Below are positions 59,674 to 64,000 of a stretch of DNA of 64,000 bases, one piece after another. Position numbers and translations under genes: made by a program. This stretch comes from Halorussus vallis (lineage in GTDB: Archaea > Halobacteriota > Halobacteria > Halobacteriales > Haladaptataceae). Position 1 is the stretch's first letter; each line of letters opens with the position of its first letter. Below the pieces are notes generated by a model. That model was not told the origin of the DNA. It ran no database searches and saw only the letters and a list, made by a program, of their open reading frames with translations. The stretch spans positions 434,001 through 498,000 of the forward strand of contig NZ_CP100000.1 in assembly GCF_024138165.1 (NCBI RefSeq), in the 5' to 3' direction.

Positions 59674-60123
59674 ATGGCGAACGAGGAAGTTACCGACCTG
59701 CTGAAGAAGGCTTACGCCGACGAGATCGAGACAGTGATGAACTACCTGACCAACTCCATCGTCCTCGACGGCGTGAGCGCCGAAGAGGTCAAGGAGAGCC
59801 TCGAAGCCGACATCCAGGAGGAGCTCGGCCACGCCGAATTGCTCGGCCAGCGGCTCAAGCAACTCGACGAGCGCCCGCCGGCCTCCTACGACTTCGAGGC
59901 CCGGCAGGAGAGCCTCCAACCGCCGGAGAACAGCACCGACGTGCTGTCGGTCATCAATGGCGTGCTCGACGCCGAGGAGGACGCCATCGAAACCTACCGG
60001 TCACTCATCACGGCCGCGGGCGACGAGGACCCCGTGACCGAGGACATCGCGGTCACCATCCTGGCCGACGAGGAGGCCCACCGGACGGAGTTCCGCGGCT
60101 TCAAGCGCGAGTACGAGAGTTAG
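59674..60123 (+). CDS. Ferritin-like diiron-domain protein
   Basis: A 149-residue four-helix-bundle protein. Iron ligands are visible as ExxH pairs: 'ADEIETVMNYL', 'IQEELGHAELLGQRLK', 'AEEDAIETYRSLI' and 'LADEEAHRTEFRGFK'. The pattern matches the rubrerythrin/bacterioferritin-like group found in archaea (Dps-related ferritin-like protein). Likely role: iron handling or protection from peroxide. ATG at 59674, leaderless from 'gcctaagtgtg'. Confidence 0.88.
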   Translation: MANEEVTDLLKKAYADEIETVMNYLTNSIVLDGVSAEEVKESLEADIQEELGHAELLGQRLKQLDERPPASYDFEARQESLQPPENSTDVLSVINGVLDAEEDAIETYRSLITAAGDEDPVTEDIAVTILADEEAHRTEFRGFKREYES

Positions 60124-60345
60124 TAACGTCGCGACAGCATCGAGTCGCGCTTCACACGGCCGCGGCCGAGCGAGCGACGGCGAAATTTTATCGGCGTTCC
60201 GCGGACGCTTCGACGGGCGATGTTTCGGGGAAACCGACGTTCTCCCGAGCGCCCGACCTGACCCGAAACTCCGAGCGATATTAGCAAACGTTCCGACATT
60301 TCAGCAGGGGCAAGGATTTTGCCGGGGGAGTGCGAGCGACCGCGT

Positions 60346-60654
60346 ATGACTAGTGGTTTCGACCTCGACCTCCAGACGGTCGAGCAGGAGATACAGCCCG
60401 AAAGCGACGAGGAGACGCCCGGAGAACGCCGAATCGTCCTCGGCGTGCTCGACGCGACGAGCGACCAGCGCGAGTGGTTCGACGTCGTGGACCGCGGCGA
60501 CGTGCTCGTCCTCTCGGTCGACGGCGACCTGAGCGACCTGGCCGGCGACCTCGCGCCGATGGTCAAAGAGCGCGGCGGCAACGTCGTGCACTTCCGACAG
60601 TTCCTCATCGTCTCGCCGGCCGACGTGAGCATCGACGCCGACCGACTCCGATAG
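60346..60654 (+). CDS. DUF5779 family protein
   Basis: A 102-residue haloarchaeal protein starting 'MTSGFDLDLQTVEQEIQPES' with 'RRIVLGVLDATSDQREWFDV' and 'ERGGNVVHFRQFLIVSPADV'. The middle and end look like a small alternating alpha/beta fold. I match it to DUF5779, unknown function. A 'gattttgcc' element about 30 bp upstream may be the promoter. An imperfect 10-bp hairpin (60670-60691) follows the stop by 16 nt. Confidence 0.8.
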   Translation: MTSGFDLDLQTVEQEIQPESDEETPGERRIVLGVLDATSDQREWFDVVDRGDVLVLSVDGDLSDLAGDLAPMVKERGGNVVHFRQFLIVSPADVSIDADRLR

Positions 60655-60964
60655 CCGGCCGAGTCGCATCCCACCGCCGGTCGGCGGCGGGACGCAAATC
60701 GGACGTATAGCAGCCGTCGGTAGCATGGTTTCTTTATTCATAACTGTCCGTGTAACCGTCGCTCAATACAGAGCGTGTGTCTATCACTGCCACCGACGAC
60801 TTGACCTACAGTTGTTAGAAACAGCGTGCTGAATAGAGGGCGCGTATCTCGCAAGAGATGGTCCAAAGCTTGCTACTGGAATCGTTCGATACAGAGGGTG
60901 AGTGTAGCATAGGAGTACGTTCGATTCGGCATGGACGATCGAAACAGGCGATAGGTACGTTCTA
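60655..60964. repeat. Intergenic with three imperfect repeats
   Basis: About 310 bp. Three related units of some 20 bp, 'caatacagagcgtgtgtcta' (about 60763), 'gaatagagggcgcgtatctc' (about 60831) and 'cgatacagagggtgagtgta' (about 60889), recur every 58-68 bp. The minus-strand translation repeats a pattern like 'LYRTIPVASFGPSLARYAPS', which I have the impression of having seen in other haloarchaeal annotations, so this may be a dispersed repeat element rather than a gene. Confidence 0.4.
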
Positions 60965-61609
60965 TTAGCCCGTGTGCGCTTTACTATCGCCACGAGCGTC
61001 GAGCCAGAGTGTCGCCGTCCCAGTTATCACGACGAGGCCTGCATTTACGACGAGTAAGAGCAGGCCGCCACTGGCCTTGGCAGGCGCTCGTGACAGTAAT
61101 GTTATTCCCCCAGCAGCTGCGGCCGGGACGAGTGCGAGGGCAGCGACGACGCCGACTAGCGTGTCTGTCCGATCTTCGTCGGTCGCTATCCCCGCCGCGA
61201 TACCCGCCGCGGCAGCAGCAACGACGCTGTACCAGCCGACCGTAACGCGTTCCTCGAGTAGTGGTTTCTCGATGAGGTTCGCCTCAGGTGGGAGAACTCC
61301 TGTCGTGTTCAGTATCATCGTCGTGACGATAGCCCCAGCAGTCGCAGCCAAAAGACCGACGAACGCGACCAAGACCCCGAATCCGGCTCGATTCAACCGG
61401 TTGGCAGCAAGGCCAGCGGAAACGAGTTCCAAAGGCGTCAACGCCGGGGCAACGACCATCGCGCCGATGAGGATTGGAATCGAGTTGGTTAGGAGAGCCA
61501 CGCCAGCAAGCACACCGGACATCGTCATCAAAACAAGATACGACGTATCAAGGCCGACCTGTTCGTTGAGGTTCTCACACTTTTCGACGAGTGAGACTCC
61601 GGGAGACAT
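60965..61609 (-). CDS. DUF389 family membrane protein
   Basis: A 214-residue protein with about six hydrophobic helices. 'LDTSYLVLMTMSGVLAGVAL' and 'NSIPILIGAMVVAPALTPLE' are the DUF389 (TIGR00341-like) signature. Function unknown; possibly transport. The ATG at 61609 ('MSPGVSLVEKCENL') is chosen; an in-frame ATG at 61642 would add 11 residues. The gene has a somewhat lower G+C than its neighbours. Confidence 0.85.
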   Translation of the reverse strand: MSPGVSLVEKCENLNEQVGLDTSYLVLMTMSGVLAGVALLTNSIPILIGAMVVAPALTPLELVSAGLAANRLNRAGFGVLVAFVGLLAATAGAIVTTMILNTTGVLPPEANLIEKPLLEERVTVGWYSVVAAAAAGIAAGIATDEDRTDTLVGVVAALALVPAAAAGGITLLSRAPAKASGGLLLLVVNAGLVVITGTATLWLDARGDSKAHTG

Positions 61610-61903
61610 ATCGAAGAAACACGGGCGTGTCGGTTGAAACAATTGCGACTATGCGAGAGTGTCTAATGATGGAACTCCTGCCGTACTATTGCACTCTTCT
61701 TCGCCCCATCTACCCTCTGTGTTCAGCACGCACCCCGCAATACCATCTGTAACTGACATAATTCTCATGGTCAATTCGCACCACACATTGATCAAAACCA
61801 TCGGATTAGCTACGGACTCGAAACTGGGCAAAGAAACCGTGCTACAAGCTACTGATAGGCGTCTTCTCAGGAAACCCGGGCGACTCCCTCGAAACGCAGA
61901 GCG

Positions 61904-62587
61904 TCACCGAAACGTCAGGTAGTGGCCGTCGGGGTCGCGCACGCGGACGCCGCCGTCGCCGTCCAGTTCCTCGACCGCGCACGCCCGGTCGGCGACGGCG
62001 TCGGCCGCCGCGTCGGGGTCGTCGGCCGAGAACCCAACGTCCACGTGGAGTCCACCGCGGGCGTCGGCGATGCCGCGCTGGGGTTCCCAGAGTTCGAGGT
62101 CGACCGGGCCGGCGAGTCGGACCCGACGTCGCTCGTCACCCCGGTCGACCGCCTCGAAGCCGAGCGCCCGATAGAACGACTCGGCGCGCGCGAGGTCCTC
62201 GACCTCCAGGACGATCTCGAACACGCCGGAGATGGCGTCCTCGCCCGACCCGACGCTCCCGATTTCGACGCAGTTCCCGTCGGGGTCGTAGAAGTACAGC
62301 GACCGCGACCCGCCGAAGTCGAACTCCGAGAGGTCGAACTCGGCGTCGAGGCGGTCGCGCCACGACTCGTAGCGGTCCGGCGGCGCGGCGAAGGCGTAGT
62401 GGGTGTGGACGCCGCCTCGCGGCACCGGGCCCGGTTCGCGAAGCCGTAGCTCCGTCTCCCCCGCCGAGAGCGCCACTTCGCCGTCGGTTTCGTCGACGAC
62501 CGGTAAGTCGAGGTGGTCCTCGTAGAACGCGCGGGCGCGGTCGAGATCCTTCGCTTCGAGCGCCAGCCAGCGCAACCCCGAGAGCAT
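61904..62587 (-). CDS. VOC (glyoxalase-fold) protein with two domains
   Basis: A 227-residue protein with two vicinal-oxygen-chelate modules. The first starts 'LRWLALEAKDLDRARAFYED' and ends 'SRSLYFYDPDGNCVEIGS'; the second starts 'FEIVLEVEDLARAESFYRAL' and ends 'GVRVRDPDGHYLTFR'. Both closing strands keep a potential metal-binding Glu (first) or lack it (second). Such proteins include dioxygenases and glyoxalases; substrate unknown. About 290 bp of AT-richer DNA separates it from DUF389, with no gene seen. Confidence 0.88.
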   Translation of the reverse strand: MLSGLRWLALEAKDLDRARAFYEDHLDLPVVDETDGEVALSAGETELRLREPGPVPRGGVHTHYAFAAPPDRYESWRDRLDAEFDLSEFDFGGSRSLYFYDPDGNCVEIGSVGSGEDAISGVFEIVLEVEDLARAESFYRALGFEAVDRGDERRRVRLAGPVDLELWEPQRGIADARGGLHVDVGFSADDPDAAADAVADRACAVEELDGDGGVRVRDPDGHYLTFR

Positions 62588-62664
62588 CGCTCGGGAGGTA
62601 CGCGAGCCGTGCGCTTAAACCGTCGGGAACGGGGTCTTTGTAGGTCGAGTCCGTAGCCGCCGAC

Positions 62665-63342
62665 ATGCCACTCAAACGGAGCAACCCGGCGACCGACTTC
62701 GAGGAGATAGACCGCTGGGACGGCGGCGTCGGCTGGATCGCCCACCCCGACGAGTCGATGGAGCGCGCCAGCCACGCGCTCGCCGTCGACGGTGCGGTGT
62801 GGGTGGTCGACCCGGTGGACGCGCCGGACGTGGACGACCTCGTCGGCGAGTTCGGCGAGGTCGAAGGCGTCGTCGTCCTGCTGAACCGCCACTACCGGGA
62901 CGCCGACCGAATCGCGCGGCGTCACGACGTTCCCGTCTACGTCCCCTCGTGGTTCGACCGACCGGACGACGTGACCGCCCCGGTTCGGGGGTTCGAGAAC
63001 GGACTCCCCGAGTCGGACTACCGCCTGCTGAAGGTCGTCGACTCGTTCGGCTGGCAGGAGGCCGCCCTCTACGACGGCGAAACCGGGACGCTCGTCGTTC
63101 CGGAGGCGGTCGGGACCGCCCCGTTCTTCCGCGCGAAGGGCGAACGCCTCGGTGTCCACCCGATGCTCAGGCTGACCCCGCCGCGCGTGCTCCGCGGTTT
63201 CCGACCCGAGCGCGTGCTGGTCGGGCACGGCCGGGGCATCCTCGACGGCGCCGGCGACGCGCTGTCGACGGCGCTCGGCGGCGCGCGCCGCCGAGCGCCC
63301 GGCCTGTTCGTGCGGACGGTCCGGGCGCTCCTGACGAACTGA
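62665..63342 (+). CDS. Hypothetical protein, degenerate metallo-beta-lactamase-like
   Basis: A 225-residue haloarchaeal protein. 'HALAVDGAVWVVDPVDAPDV', 'VVVLLNRHYRDADRIARRHD' and 'PERVLVGHGRGILDGAGDAL' follow the strand order of metallo-beta-lactamase-fold proteins, but the HxHxDH motif is reduced to 'NRHYRDAD', so zinc chemistry is doubtful. ATG at 62665. Divergent from the VOC gene. The fold call is inference from pattern. Confidence 0.6.
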   Translation: MPLKRSNPATDFEEIDRWDGGVGWIAHPDESMERASHALAVDGAVWVVDPVDAPDVDDLVGEFGEVEGVVVLLNRHYRDADRIARRHDVPVYVPSWFDRPDDVTAPVRGFENGLPESDYRLLKVVDSFGWQEAALYDGETGTLVVPEAVGTAPFFRAKGERLGVHPMLRLTPPRVLRGFRPERVLVGHGRGILDGAGDALSTALGGARRRAPGLFVRTVRALLTN

Positions 63343-63495
63343 CTCGCGGGGTTCCGGTCGAACGATTCGACGGAAACCACTCTCCCGACGGAAACTACTC
63401 CTTGCGGGCGGTAAATTTTTGTCGCCATCGGCTCAAATCCCCACCGTGAGCATCGTCCGAGGGGTACGAGCGGGGAGTCTCGGAGGAGGCGGCCG

Positions 63496-64000
63496 GTGAC
63501 CGTCTCGTTCGAATCGCTGGCCCGGCCGCCGGGCGTCGAGATACGCGACCGCATCGAGCGTCGGTCGTTCGCGCTCCACACCTCCGGGCGTCCGGACCCG
63601 CGACCGGTCGCGACCGACGACTTCGCGTTCCCCGTGGACGCCGCCGTCGCCGTGACCACCGACCGCGTCGTCCTGCCGCAGGTCGTCGTGGGCTACGTCC
63701 GGGACGACGAGGGGTCGATGGAACAGGAGATCGTCAACGGGACCAGCCGCGAGCTTCCGCCGGGGAGGTACGACGTGGAACTGTGCGCCCCGATGAAGGT
63801 CTACCTCCGGGTCGAGAGCGGAATCTCGGTCGCGGCCGACCGCGACCGCGTCCGACTCGACTTCGCCCCCGAAACCGAGGTGCGGGTCGGCGCTCGCTCC
63901 CACCACGAGCGCCCCGAAGCGACGGTGACGACCACCGCCGACCCGCGGGACGTGATGAAGGCCGTCTCGACGTTCGGGTCGGCGCTCAAGACCACCTCGC
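63496..64000 (+). CDS. Hypothetical haloarchaeal protein (partial, runs off window)
   Basis: The frame is open from GTG 63496 to the edge (168 residues). It starts 'VTVSFESLARPPGVEIRDRI' and shows a beta-rich domain ('LPPGRYDVELCAPMKVYLRV'). A purine-rich 'ggaggagg' sits 6-13 nt upstream. A 17-codon ORF (GTG 63446, stop overlapping this GTG as GTGA), preceded by 'aaatttttg', may be translated first and coupled to it. Family not recognised. Confidence 0.65.
   Translation, partial: MTVSFESLARPPGVEIRDRIERRSFALHTSGRPDPRPVATDDFAFPVDAAVAVTTDRVVLPQVVVGYVRDDEGSMEQEIVNGTSRELPPGRYDVELCAPMKVYLRVESGISVAADRDRVRLDFAPETEVRVGARSHHERPEATVTTTADPRDVMKAVSTFGSALKTTS

Noticed and set aside
60784-60993. Minus-strand 69-codon frame containing LYRTIPVASF-type sequence
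   Set aside because: Follows the three DNA repeats and overlaps the DUF389 3' end; more likely a repeat element than a gene.

Overview
The window is a stretch of haloarchaeal (class Halobacteria) chromosome. Evidence for this: high G+C; acidic proteins; genes that begin about 25-31 bp downstream of TATA-like boxes with little or no leader; several families restricted to haloarchaea (DUF5794, DUF5795, DUF5799, DUF5779, HTH-10 bacterio-opsin-activator-like regulators, HalOD1); a Tat lipoprotein; and a tRNA-Trp whose 106-nt intron is a C/D-type methylation guide. No rRNA, CRISPR array, transposase or intact insertion sequence was seen. The genus cannot be fixed from this sequence.

Layout. 0-12 kb is mostly housekeeping: partial Rieske protein, PLP aminotransferase, two HTH-10 regulators, PRC-barrel protein, TrkA-N/DHH phosphoesterase, tRNA-Lys, small P-loop kinase, GNAT, guaB, DUF5794, DUF5795, tRNA-Trp. 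11.5-20.5 kb is an accessory region, visibly more AT-rich in places. It holds a DHFR-like reductase, lipoprotein, PH-domain protein, P5C dehydrogenase, PAS histidine kinase, HalOD1 protein and alpha/beta hydrolase, with decayed copies of one membrane-protein gene and a roughly 30-bp repeat between them. 20.9-36 kb carries small conserved proteins, a CBS protein, an SRAP peptidase, a PP-loop enzyme, dinB, two transporters, a HerA/DUF87 ATPase, tpiA, aMBF1 and others. 35.5-41 kb has the overlapping operon hisC / adenylate-kinase-like / CDP-alcohol phosphotransferase, a strikingly Gln-rich repeat protein, and a fused nuoCD gene with no other nuo gene nearby. 42-50 kb has a DsbA-like Tat lipoprotein with a CxxC membrane partner, DUF4349, an APH-type kinase, an UlaG-like hydrolase, OsmC, a divergent DoxX/HxlR pair, and DUF5799 overlapping phosphatidylserine decarboxylase.

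50.5-59.3 kb is a complete leucine/valine/isoleucine biosynthesis block on the minus strand: leuA, ilvB, ilvN, ilvC, a small conserved gene, leuC, leuD, leuB. Two things stand out. First, ilvB has a 235-nt leader encoding a 28-residue peptide that ends Val-Ile-Ile-Val-Gly-Ala, using codons rare here. Its stop codon lies in the loop of a perfect 8-bp hairpin, and the codons just before the Val/Ile run can pair (13 of 14) with a segment about 90 nt downstream. This is the layout of leader-peptide attenuation, which I do not know to be described in Archaea. Second, the promoter-proximal start of leuA is out of frame with LeuA, and the break is at or next to a G7 tract.

Other points of interest are a 115-nt multi-stem element (31977-32091), a structured 240-nt leader before DUF5794, nested dyads around the TATA box between doxX and its HxlR neighbour, and perfect palindromes directly after several stop codons.
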